This document shows, piece by piece, positions 1-10,900 of a DNA stretch of 64,000 nt. A program made the position numbers and the translations under genes. Location of the stretch: NCBI RefSeq assembly GCF_905404315.1, contig NC_066265.1, forward strand, positions 24,576,501 to 24,640,500. The letters are read 5' to 3'. The notes beneath the pieces are model-generated. The model was not told where the DNA came from. It searched no databases and worked only from the letters and a program-made list of their open reading frames with translations. How positions within the stretch are numbered: the first letter of the stretch is position 1; every line of letters begins with the position of its first letter. This stretch comes from Leptidea sinapis. Taxonomy: Eukaryota; Arthropoda; Insecta; Lepidoptera; Pieridae.

Positions 1-394
1 GTAATTAATTAGATGAAAATTTAAAAATAACCTCGTAGATAATTATGTACTACCCACATTTCTTTTTAGAATCGGTTCATTCGTTTATTATTAAAATGGT
101 GTGCAAATTAAAGGGTTGTGTGTAAAGTTAACATAGTTTAATAGATGTATACAAACAGTCTGTGTGCCGAGATGTTATGTCACCATTTTATGTAAAGCAC
201 ATCTGTTTATTTTATCTGTGAATAAAATATTTGACGAAATGCTTGTATTTTATTTACATTATTTTTTTCTTATCAATTAAGGTATAAACAGCGCCGGCCT
301 ACCTATAGTATACTTTAGATCTGAATAGAACGGGCGTAAGAAGCTCATTCTTATAGAAGGTACCTAATAATGTGTTAAGTTAGCCAGCTAATAC
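1..394. other. AT-rich flank, no gene seen
   Basis: No open frame with coding character, no recognisable repeat terminus and no RNA gene is visible. A slightly GC-richer patch lies around 290-350. The sequence passes into degenerate minisatellite units near 395. Confidence 0.5.
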
Positions 395-3300
395 GGTTCA
401 TTATGGTACTACAACAGTAACCTTGGCTAAACAAGGGGAACGTGACACTATGACTCCTTTTGATACTGCAACAGCCACCGTGATAAACTAGGCAACGTTT
501 CACAATGGTTTATTCTGATACTTTAATAGCAACCTTGCCAAAACCCAGGCATGTGACACTGTGGCTCACTCTGATACTGCAACAGCAAGCTTGCCAAAAC
601 CCAGGCATGTGTCACTATGGTTCATTCTGACACTGCAACAGCAGCCAAGGCTTTTGGCAAGCCATAACCCGGGCACGTGACACTATGGCCCATTCTGATA
701 CTGCAACAGCCACCGTGACAAACTCGGCAATATTTCATTGTTGTTTGTTTTGATATTATAATAACCACCTAGCCAAAAGTCAGGCATGTGGCACTATGGC
801 TCATTCTGATACTGCAACAGCCACCGTTACAAATTAGGCAACGTTTTACTATGGCTCATTCTGATACTGCAACGCAACCTTACCAAAACCCAGGCATGTG
901 ACACTATGGCTCATTCTGATACTGCAACAGCAACCTTACCGAAACCCAGGCATGTGACACTATGGCTTATTCTAATACTGGAACAGCAGCCTTACCAAAA
1001 CCCTGGCACGTCACACTGTTGTTCATACTGATACTATAACAGCAACCTTGTCCGAACCATGGCACGTGAGTCCTGACACTATAGCCCATTCTGATACTGC
1101 AAGAGCAACCTTGCCAAAACCAGGCATGTGACACTATGGCTCATTCTGATACTGCAACGGCAACCTTACCGAAACCATGCATGTGACACTATGGATCATT
1201 CTGATACTGCAACGGCAACCTTACCAAAACCATGCATGTGACACTTGGCTCATTCTGTTACTGCAACGGCAACCTTAACAAAACCCAGGCACGTGACATT
1301 ATGGTTCATTCTAATACTGCAAGAGCAACCTTACCAAAACCCAGGCATGTGACACTATGGCTCATTCTGATACTGCAACGGCAACCTTACCAAAACCATG
1401 CATGCGACACTATGGCTCATTCTGTTACTGCAACGGCAACCTTACCAAAACCATGCATGTGACACTATGGCTCATTCTGATACTGTAACAGCAACCTTTC
1501 CTAAACCTAGGCACGTGACACTGTGGCTTATTCTGATACTGCAACGGCAACCTTACCAAAACCTAGGCACGTTTCACTGTTGTTCATACTGATACTATAA
1601 CAGCAATCTTGTCCAAACCCTGGCACGTGAGTCTTGACACTATGGCTCATTCTGATACTGCAACAGCAACCTTGTCAAAACCCAGGCATGTGACACTATG
1701 GCTCATTCTGATACTGCAACGGCAACCTTTCCAAAACCCAGACACGTGACACTATGGCTATATCTGATACTGCAAGAGCAACCTTACCAAAACCCAGGCA
1801 TGTGACACTATGGCTCATTCTGATACTGCAACAGCAACCATACCAAAACCCAGGCATGTGACACTATGGCTCATTCTGATACTGCAACGGCAACCTTACC
1901 AAAACCTAGGCACGTTTCACTGTTGTTCATACTGATACTATAACAGCAACCTTGTCCAAACCCTGGCACGTGAGTCTTGACACTATGGATCATTGTGACA
2001 CTGCAACAGCAACCTTGCCAAAACCCAGGCATGTGACACTATGGCTCATTCTGATACTGCAACGGCAACCTTTCCAAAACCCAGACACGTGACACTATGG
2101 CTATATCTGATACTGCAAGAGCAACCTTACCAAAACCCAGGCATGTGACACTATGGCTCATTGTGATACTGCAACAGCAATCTTTCCAAAACCTAGGCAC
2201 GTGACACTATGGCTTATTCTGATACTGCAACAGCAACGTTTCCAAAACCCAGGCATGTGACACTTTGGCTCATTTTGATACTGCAACGGCAACTTTACCA
2301 AAACCTAGGCATGTGACACCATGGCTCATTCTGATACTGCAACAGCAACCTTTCCAAAACCTAGGCACGTGACACTATGGCTTATTCTGATACTGCAACA
2401 GCAACCTTGTCAAAACCCAGGCACGTGACAGTATGGCTTATTCTGATACTGCAACAGAAACCTTGTCAAAACCCAGGCATGTGACACTATGGCTCATTCT
2501 GATACTGCAACGGCAACTTTACCAAAATCCAGGCATGTGACACTATGGCTCATTCTGATACTGCAACAGCAACCTTTCCAAAACCTAGGCACGTGACACT
2601 ATTGCTTATTCTGATACTTCAACAGCACTCTTGTCAAAACCCAGGCATGTGACACTATGGCTCATTCTGATACTGCAACGGCAACCTTTCCAAAACCCAG
2701 ACACGTGACACTATGGCTATATCTGATACTGCAAGAGCAACCTTACCAAAACCCAAGCATTTGACACTATGGCTCATTCTGATACTGTAACAGCAATCTT
2801 TCCAAAACCTACGCACGTGACACTATGGCTTATTCTGATACTGCAACAGCAACCTTTCCAAAACCCAGGCATGTGACACTATGGCTCATTCTGATACTGC
2901 AACAGCAACCTTTCCGAAACCCAAGCATGTGACACTATGGCTCATTCTGATACTCCAACAGCAACTTTACCAAAACCCAGGCATGTGACACTATGGCTCA
3001 TTCTGATACTGCAACGGCAACCTTACCAAAACCTAGGCACGTTTCACTGTTGTTCATACTGATACTATAACAGCAACCTTGTCCAAACCCTGGCACGTGA
3101 GTCTTGACACTATGGATCATTGTGACACTGCAACAGCAACCTTGCCAAAACCCAGGCATGTGACACTATGGCTCATTGTGATACTGCAACAGCAATCTTT
3201 CCAAAACCTAGGCACGTGACACTATGGCTTATTCTGATACTGCAACAGCAATCTTTCCAAAACCTAGGCACGTGACACTATGGCTCATTCTGATACTGCA

Positions 3301-4434
3301 ACAGCAACCATACCAAAACCCAGGCATGTGACACTATGGCTCATTCTGATACTGCAACAGCAACCTTTCCAAAACCCAGGCATGTGACACTATGGCTCAT
3401 TCTGATACTGCAACAGCAATCTCTCCAAAACCTTGGCACGTGACACTATGGCTTATTCTGATACTGCAACGGCAACCTTACCAAAACTTAGGCGCGTTTC
3501 ACTGTTGTTCATACTGATACTATAACAGCAACCTTGTCCAAACCCTGGCACGTGAGTCTTGACACTATGGCTCATTGTGATACTGCAACAGCAACCTTGC
3601 CAAAACCCAGGCATGTGACACTATGGCTCATTCTGATACTGCAACAGCAACCTTGCCAAAACTTAGGCACGTGACAGTATGGCTTATTCTGATACTACAA
3701 CAGCAACCTTGTCAAAACCCAGGCATGTGACACTATGGCTCATTCTGATACTGCAACAGCAACCTTGTTAAAACCCAGGCATGTGACACTATGGCTCATT
3801 CTGATACTGCAACGGCAACCTTACCAAAACCCAGGCATGTGACACTATGGCTCATTCTGATACTGCAACAGCAACCATACCAAAACCCAGGCATGTGACA
3901 GTATGGCTCATGATACTGCAACGGCAACCTTACCAAAACCTAGGCGCGTTTCACTGTTGTTCATACTGATACTATAACAGCAACCTTGTCCAAACCCTGG
4001 CACGTGAGTTTTGACACTATGGCTCATTGTGATACTGCAACAGCAACCTTGCCAAAACCCAGGCATGTGACACTATGGCTCATTCTGATACTGCAACAGC
4101 AACCTTGCCAAAACTTAGGCACGTGACAGTATGGCTTATTCTGATACTGCAACAGCAACCTTGTCAAAACCCAGGCATGTGACACTATGGCTCATTCTGA
4201 TACTGCAACGGCAACCTTACCAAAACCCAGGCATGTGATACTATAGCTCATTCTGATACTGCAACAGCAACCTTAACAAAACCCAGGCATGTGACACTAT
4301 GGCTCATTCTGATACTGCAACGGCAACCTTACCAAAACCCAGGCATGTGACACTATGGCTCATTCTGATACTGCAACAGCAACCTTTCCAAAACCTAGGC
4401 ACGTGACACTATGGCTCATTCTGATACTGCAACC
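395..4434. repeat. 56-bp minisatellite array, about 72 units
   Basis: Direct tandem repeats with a 56-bp period; the marker AGGCATGTGACACT recurs at exact 56-bp steps, for example at 3721, 3777 and 3833. The unit contains GGCACGTGAC or GGCATGTGAC, then CTCATTCTGATACTGCAAC, then CCTT(A/G)CCAAAACC. The first units (395-900) are diverged, the interior is homogeneous, and the array stops abruptly at 4434. A variant dimer, a 56-bp unit with GTTGTTCATACTGATAC followed by a 63-bp unit with a 7-bp insertion, begins at 1005, 1566, 1909, 3036, 3491 and 3943. Since 56 is not a multiple of 3, the short open frames at 1232-1592 are chance. Satellite-like DNA; no function is shown by the sequence. Confidence 0.97.
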
Positions 4435-4691
4435 TATAATGCATATTTTATGTCACCCGTCATTCAATCTGGAATCTGTATTTTAAAATGTCTTCATCTG
4501 TTGTATTGATACAAATGCCAAGCAAAAATTCATAATATGTCTATGTCATCCCTTTGATGGATTGAAAAAAAAGATCCTACGATAGGTTATTGAAATACCC
4601 AAAACAACGAATATATTTAATTATCCCAGACTGTCACAATTTACGGTTGTGAACAAAATATACTTAATAAATTTTAAATATGTCTTCACAA
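4435..4691. other. Spacer between minisatellite and LINE
   Basis: AT-rich unique-looking sequence with no feature recognised. Confidence 0.4.
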
Positions 4692-6325
4692 AATGATATT
4701 TGGATATTTTCGTTGGACGTCAGGAAGTCGAGCGGGCCGGATGGCATTTCTCCAATCGTGCTTAGAACGTGTGCCCCTGAGTTCACGCCGGTGCCAACGC
4801 GTTTATTCCGGCACTCTTATTCCAAAGGCGTAGTCCCTGACTCATGGAAGTCAGCCCTTGTCCATCCGATCCAAAAAAAAGGAGACAGTTCGGATCCGGC
4901 AAACTACAGGCCTATTGCTATTACCTCCCTGCTCTCCAAAATCATGGAGAGCGTAATTAGCCGTCAGCTCTTGGTATACCTAGAGGGTCACCAGTTGATC
5001 AACGACCGACAATACGGGTTTCGCCATGGTCGGTCGGCAGGTGATCTTCTGGTATACCTAACACATAGATGGGCTGCGGCTATTGAAAGCAAGGGGGAAG
5101 GCCTGGCAGTTAGCCTGGATATAGCGAAGGCCTTTGGTCGTGTATGGCATAAGGCGCTCCTCTCTAAACTTCCATCATTTGGGCTTCCCGAGAGCTTGTG
5201 CAAGTGGACCTCCAGCTTCCTCACTGGGCGCAGCATACAGGTCGTTGTCGACGGACATTGCTCGAACCCGAAGCCCGTGAATGCTGGAGTGCCCCAAGGC
5301 TGTGTGCTATCTCCTACGCTGTTTCTTCTGCATATGAATGATATGTTGGACACCTCCAACATTCATTGCTATGCAGATGACAGCACTGGTGATGCCGTAT
5401 ACACGGGCCATGCACGTCTCTCTCGGGAAATCGTCGACCAGTGTCGGGAGAAACTTGTGTCTTCTATCGAGTCCTCTCTTGAGAAGGTCGCGAAATGGGG
5501 TAAATTGAACCTTGTCCAATTTAACCCCCAGAAGACTCAAGTTTGCGCGTTTACCACTAAAAAAACCCCATTTGTCGCATCACCGCTCTTCGACAACACT
5601 TCCCTAAAAGCCTCGCCTAGTATCGGAATACTGGGTCTCGAAATCTCGAGCGATTGCCAATTCCGTGGCCATCTGTAGGGCAAAGCCAAATTGGCTTCAA
5701 TGAAACTGGGCGTCATTAATAGAGCACGGCAATACTTCAAGCCGGCCCACATTCTAGCGCTGTACAAAGCGCAGGTCCGGCCACACATGGAGTATTGCTG
5801 TCATCTCTGGTCTGGCGCACCCCAGTATCAGCTCGATCCATTTGACCGCGTGCAACGCAGAGCAGCGCGAATTGTCGGGGACCCAGTACTCTGTGAACGG
5901 CTGGATCACTTGGCGTTACGTAGAGACGTCGCTTCATTGTGTGTCTTCTACCGCATTTATCACGGGGAGTGTTCCGAAGAGCTGTTTTACCTAATTCCTG
6001 CCGCCGAATTCCACCTTCGCACGACACGCCACAAGTTAGGATATCATCCTCACCATCTGGATGTGTGGCGGTGCTCCACAGTGCGGTTTACAAGGAGCTT
6101 TCTTCCACGTACTACAAAGCTGTGGAATGAACTTCCTTGTGCGGTGTTTCCAGGACGATACGACATGGGTACCTTCAAAAAAAGCGCGTACACCTTCCTT
6201 AAAGACCGGCAACGCTCCTGTGATTCCTCTGGTGTTGCAAGAGAGTATGGGCGGCGGTGATCACTTAACAACAGGTGACCCGTACGCTCGTTTTTCCTCC
6301 TATTCCATAAAAAAAAAAAAAAATT
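4692..6325 (+). mobile_element. Non-LTR retrotransposon (family A, jockey/CR1-like), 5'-truncated with one nonsense codon
   Basis: Encodes the reverse transcriptase and C-terminal region of a LINE ORF2. One reading frame runs from 4680 to 6260, broken only by a TAG at 5676-5678. Visible RT motifs in order are KSSGPDGI near the start, NYRPIAITSLLSK, SLDIAKAFGRVW (motif A, with G where D is usual after AF), GVPQGCVLSP (motif B) and CYADD (motif C). The C-terminal part after the stop carries YKAQVRPHMEYC and the usual C-terminal extension of lepidopteran jockey/CR1-like LINEs. The endonuclease and ORF1 are missing, so the copy is 5'-truncated. It ends with a short 3' UTR, TCCTATTCCATA, and an A tail at 6308-6322. 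Apart from the single stop it is little decayed, suggesting a fairly young insertion. It abuts the minisatellite by about 250 bp. Clade assignment within jockey/CR1 is uncertain. Confidence 0.93.
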
Positions 6326-6865
6326 GACGAGAGACTAGTTCTGTGCTTAGTGATCTATTGTGACTGTAGGAAATGAGTCAAACTATTTTTAAATAAAACA
6401 ATTTATTTACATTCAATGTACAAATTTGAAAATTCTTACATTACTGCATATGACAATTATAATACAGAAATTATTCAAATGTACAAATAAAACTACCAAA
6501 TGCACAATTGGCTATCTATCTATTTATAATATGTCTAGTCTCTAGTAACATTATTTAAAATCCATATATTATGTGATCCATCAATCTATCTTGTAGGATG
6601 CATTTCAATATGTCAATGAATTTACAAATTTCTTTAGTATAGCAGACGCATCTCTGTCACATACATACAAATAACAATTTAAAACATAGAAAAGAGAGAT
6701 TATCTATTGAAACACTCAATATTGGTTATTGAAATGCCGAAAACAGGAAATGGAGCAACTATTAATCGCGGATCGCAAATTTATGAAAGAGATAAAGTAG
6801 AGCGGGCGAGCACTACAATCCTTTGAAATTGCCACACTTAGGCTCAGATTTATAAAGCGTACTTA
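6326..6865. other. AT-rich intergenic sequence
   Basis: No coding frame, repeat end or RNA gene recognised; base composition is strongly AT-biased. Confidence 0.4.
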
Positions 6866-7180
6866 CGTCCATTCCCAATATTCAGTCTATCTCCGGTTGT
6901 GTCCTACTTGAGATAAAAAATCGTAACAATCATTGACTTTTCTGTCCCAATAAAGTTATCGACGGTAACTCGTCATATCCGTACACGCTGTCTGTCAATA
7001 AGACGACGTATAGCTTACCAGGGATAGAAGTTTGTATGGAAATTGTAAAAGTGATCTGGCGATAAGAATGACTTGTCGGGTATATTGGGACAGCTTCAGA
7101 TTATTGACAGGTAATTACTGACAGTAGAAGGTAGTAAATTATCTCAATCTGTTGATAGTATATTGGGAACGGCCGTTAGA
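6866..7180. mobile_element. Possible MITE with imperfect terminal inverted repeats
   Basis: The left end reads CATTCCCAATATTCAGTCTA and the right end, reverse-complemented, reads ACGGCCGTTCCCAATATACT, so TTCCCAATAT recurs in inverted orientation about 300 bp apart. The outer ACGGCCGTT is shared with the better-defined MITE at 28338-28563. No transposase is encoded. Exact limits and target duplication are unclear. Confidence 0.35.
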
Positions 7181-7400
7181 CTTTAACTTAAGTGTGATAA
7201 AACGTAAACCTAACTTTTGTATTGGGCTGTCTTAGCTTAGCTCAGGATAATTTCAGCTGTGAAATGACTATAAAATAGAAATCAAAGATTATGCTAAGCT
7301 TATACTCACTTGGCTAACTCAGGGTAGGTGTTTCTAAATTTTCTACTAAAGCTAGAAAGGTAACGTCAAACTTTCGCGAATTTTATATTCAACAGCAATT

Positions 7401-7425
7401 TACCGGCCTAAACTTTAGGCCGGTA
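7401..7425. repeat. Perfect 12-bp inverted repeat (hairpin)
   Basis: TACCGGCCTAAA, one C, then its exact reverse complement. It is GC-richer than its surroundings and lies about 350 bp beyond the predicted TIMMDC1 poly(A) signal. It could be a cruciform or a terminator-like structure; function unknown. Confidence 0.8.
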
Positions 7426-7726
7426 GATGGCTGTGTATTGGCTTTAGGTCCCAAAGTACTATCAATCGTAACATACCTGTTTCGTAAGTATTGATTTTAC
7501 AAGTTGAATTTTTCTTGTTTACTATTTTAATTACACTGTTCGATATCATTTGAGAATAATCCTTACGGGTTATAATAAGAGACAAATTCAATCCGTTGGG
7601 TCATTTAGTGACTGAGCTTGAAAATAAACATTTATAACATAACTATAACAAGCAATACAACCATGTTATTGGTCGACCAAATTGAATCGTGACCCACCTT
7701 TCCTACAGTCATAAAAAACAAGTAGG

Positions 7727-7805
7727 TCGAAATTCGCTTGAACATACATTTCCTAAGTAACTATTATTATTTTATTAGGCACTGACAGTCCATCAATTGT
7801 CATAC
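7727..7805. repeat. Direct repeat, copy 1 (about 80 bp)
   Basis: About 90% identical to 9283-9362 in the same orientation; both contain GAACATACATTTCCTAAG and CAATTGTCATACA. The two copies bracket the last TIMMDC1 coding exon. This copy includes the only good poly(A) signal downstream of that exon. Confidence 0.75.
7771..7776 (-). terminator. Putative TIMMDC1 poly(A) signal
   Basis: The minus strand reads AATAAA about 180 nt beyond the TIMMDC1 stop codon (TAA, 7955-7957). It is the closest canonical signal, and it lies inside a repeated 80-bp segment. Confidence 0.5.
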
Positions 7806-7954
7806 ATATCAATGGTGCACTGGACTGATGGATGATTTTAAAAGAATTATCAGCAAAGTGGATACTGATTCAATTTTGTCAATGGTACCTAATAAAAAGT
7901 ATAACATTGACTGCTACGACGTATAGTTATTATTTGTACCAAACGATAATATAC

Positions 7955-10900
7955 TTATATTTGTTCAATTGTCTTCTCTCCCTTTGCCTCTATTATTTCA
8001 TCGTGATTCCTCGTTAACGCGTCATTTTTCTCAGACGAGGCCGATTCTAGCCCTTTATTGTAATATTTTTGCCTGAAATAAATTATTATAAATATAATAT
8101 CAATATCATTAATTAGTGAAATAAGTTATACTGATTAATACTCAACACAATATTTTGTAATGTGACGTGTAATGAAAAGTGTATGTTATACACTAACCGC
8201 AAACGAACATGGCTGACTCCTGGAGGTCTACTCGCAAAATCGACAACGATACATAAGGAACGATACGATAATACTCCGAATATATCGCAACTATCCTACT
8301 CTAACAAACGTTCGAATTCCTTGTCGTTTATCGTTACCATAGACTAATATTTTGATTATTTTACGATGTTAGTGTGAATGAAATATGTTCAAACCTAAAC
8401 ATTATCTGTGCTATGTCGCTGTTAAGTGTCAAAAGTCAAAACATAGTTTAGGCGCTAAGGACCATGCCAGACTCTGCACCACCAATTTGGTATCATTTAC
8501 ACATAATGTAAATGTTAAAAAAATATGTAATTAATATAATATGACCATTTAAAATTGAATAAATAATACAAAACTTGCGGATAATAAAATGTAAAAAAAG
8601 TAACTCAACCCCTCTCGTCGACTTCCTATTTCTCAGGCGGCCATTTGCATTATTTCTACGCATAAACGATCAACAAAATGACTTAAATGACTTAGTAGTA
8701 AAAAAATCCTGTTGAATAGTAAATCACATATAATTATTTCAATAATATTTATTAAGTATGTATATTGTATGGCAAATATATCTATACAACTTGAAACGAT
8801 AATCACATCGACAGCCTAGAAGGTGTCGTTGAGATTATCGTAAAAGTGACGTTTGATTATTTGTGAAATTCGAATATTCGTCTCTGACATTTTCAACTAA
8901 GAGTAGGGATAGGACCGATAATATCGAATGTTTCGTTCGTTCCATCATCGTTTCGACATTGATTACGACGTAACTAAGAGTAGGATTCGACACGACTAAT
9001 GCGACGATTTATCGAATATCGATTTTAGGAGTAGGCTGTCTAATGTATGTCTGGTCTAATGTCGCAACAGAGCCCTAAAGCAAAGCTATTACATACACCC
9101 ATAGAGAAGTGATGATAACTATTGAGTGATCACTTCGTGCTGTTATTCACTACAGCTTCCTCAAATCCTGTCCAGCAGCAGCAGAAGTATGTTGTACTGA
9201 GCCCGGGACAATAATGGTGAAACAGTAGGGAGCCATATATCGATCACCATTATTAAGGACTACTTTTTAAGTTTTTCTGTAGAACGAAATTCCCTTGAAC
9301 ATACATTTCCTAAGAAACTGTTATTATTTTATTAGACACTGACCGACTACCAATTGTCATACAATCTCTTTCGTGCAAATATTGTAACTGTTTTTTATGA
9401 TTTTTAATGACAAATCTTGCGCTATGCTTTCACGATAGTACCAAACCCTTTAAAAATAGTGCGCAAACACCGCTAAGGCGGAATTTAGTGCTCGAACGAT
9501 GGTGAGCGTCGACGTCGGTCAAGCGTAGCTATAACAATGAAAACATATGAACGTGTACAGTCCGGCTCTGATGAATTGCAACGCGCGTACAGCTACGTCG
9601 CACTGACGAGAATCCGGCGTACGTCGGTCCGCTGACGCGCTTTGGCGATAATATACTACAATTATAAACGTGCAATCAGCTCGATCCATTTGACCGCGTG
9701 CAGTGCAGAGCAGCTCGAATTGTCGGGGACCTAGCGCTCTGTTAACAGGCTGGATCACTTGGCGTTGCGTACAGACGTCGCTTCATTGTGTGTCTTCTAC
9801 CGCATTTATCACGGTGAGTGTTCCGAAGAGCTGTTTAACCTGATTCCGCCGCCGAATTCCACCTTCGCACGACACGCCACAAGTTAGGATATCATCCCCA
9901 CCATCTGGATGTGTGGCGGTCCTCCACACAGGGCGGTTTTCAAGGAGCTTTCTTCCACTTACTACAAAGCTGTGGAATGAGCTTCCTTGTGCGGTGTTTC
10001 CGGGACGATACGACATGGGTACCTTCAAAAAAAGCGCGTACACCTTCCTTAAAGGTCTGCAACGCTCTTGTGATTCCTCTGGTGTTGCAAGAGAATGTGG
10101 GCGGCGGTGATCACTTGTACGCGTACGGGTCACCTGGTGAGGTGACCCGTACGCTCGTTTGCCTCCTATTCCATAAAAAAAAATCAAGTTTGCTGTCAGC
10201 TGAGCACCAAACTCAACATAGTCAGCGCGTATGGTACGCGCTACCCTCGACCGACGTCAGCGCTGACTGTCAATCAAGCACTAAATGCATCCTAAAAGGC
10301 CCGGCTCCTATGATTCCTCTGGTGTTGCAAAAGTGGGCAGAGATGATCACTTACCGACCAGTGAGTCAGGTGACTCTGACACTCCTCTGTTTTCCCCTTA
10401 CAAAAAAGAAATTCTTTTTATAATCATAGTCAGAAATGACTCATAGTAAACCAACACATAACATTGATAAGTTAATCACAGCTACACGAGTGTGAAATAT
10501 TAAACATAAAAAAAAATTCATAATGTAAAAGTGAGCTCATATACCTAGTTTCTTTAATTGTATATAGAGATTTCCTGATATCAGCCATACTGACTCCAGA
10601 TATTTTCAATACTGCTATGATACAGATGCCACCAACTAAACTTAAAGCAGCACCTGAAACAAACACCCAGATATTATTAAACCAACAATCAGCGAGATCG
10701 AATCAGAAATGAGGAGATCCGTAGGACAACCAAAGATACTGACATAGTCCAAATGATTGCGAAACTGAAGTGGCAGTGGGCAGGGCACATAGTTTGAAGG
10801 ACAGATGGCCGTTGGGGCAGTAAAGTCCTCGAATGGCGAACACATACCGGAAGACGCAGTGTCTGATGTCTTCCGGCTGATGATGATGAGTCAGCACATT

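Noticed and set aside
1232..1592. Two short open frames within the tandem array
   Set aside because: They arise from the 56-bp unit being read in shifting frames; no coding bias and no start context.
395..4434. CRISPR-like regular repeats
   Set aside because: Units are directly adjacent without unique spacers, and the genome is that of an insect.
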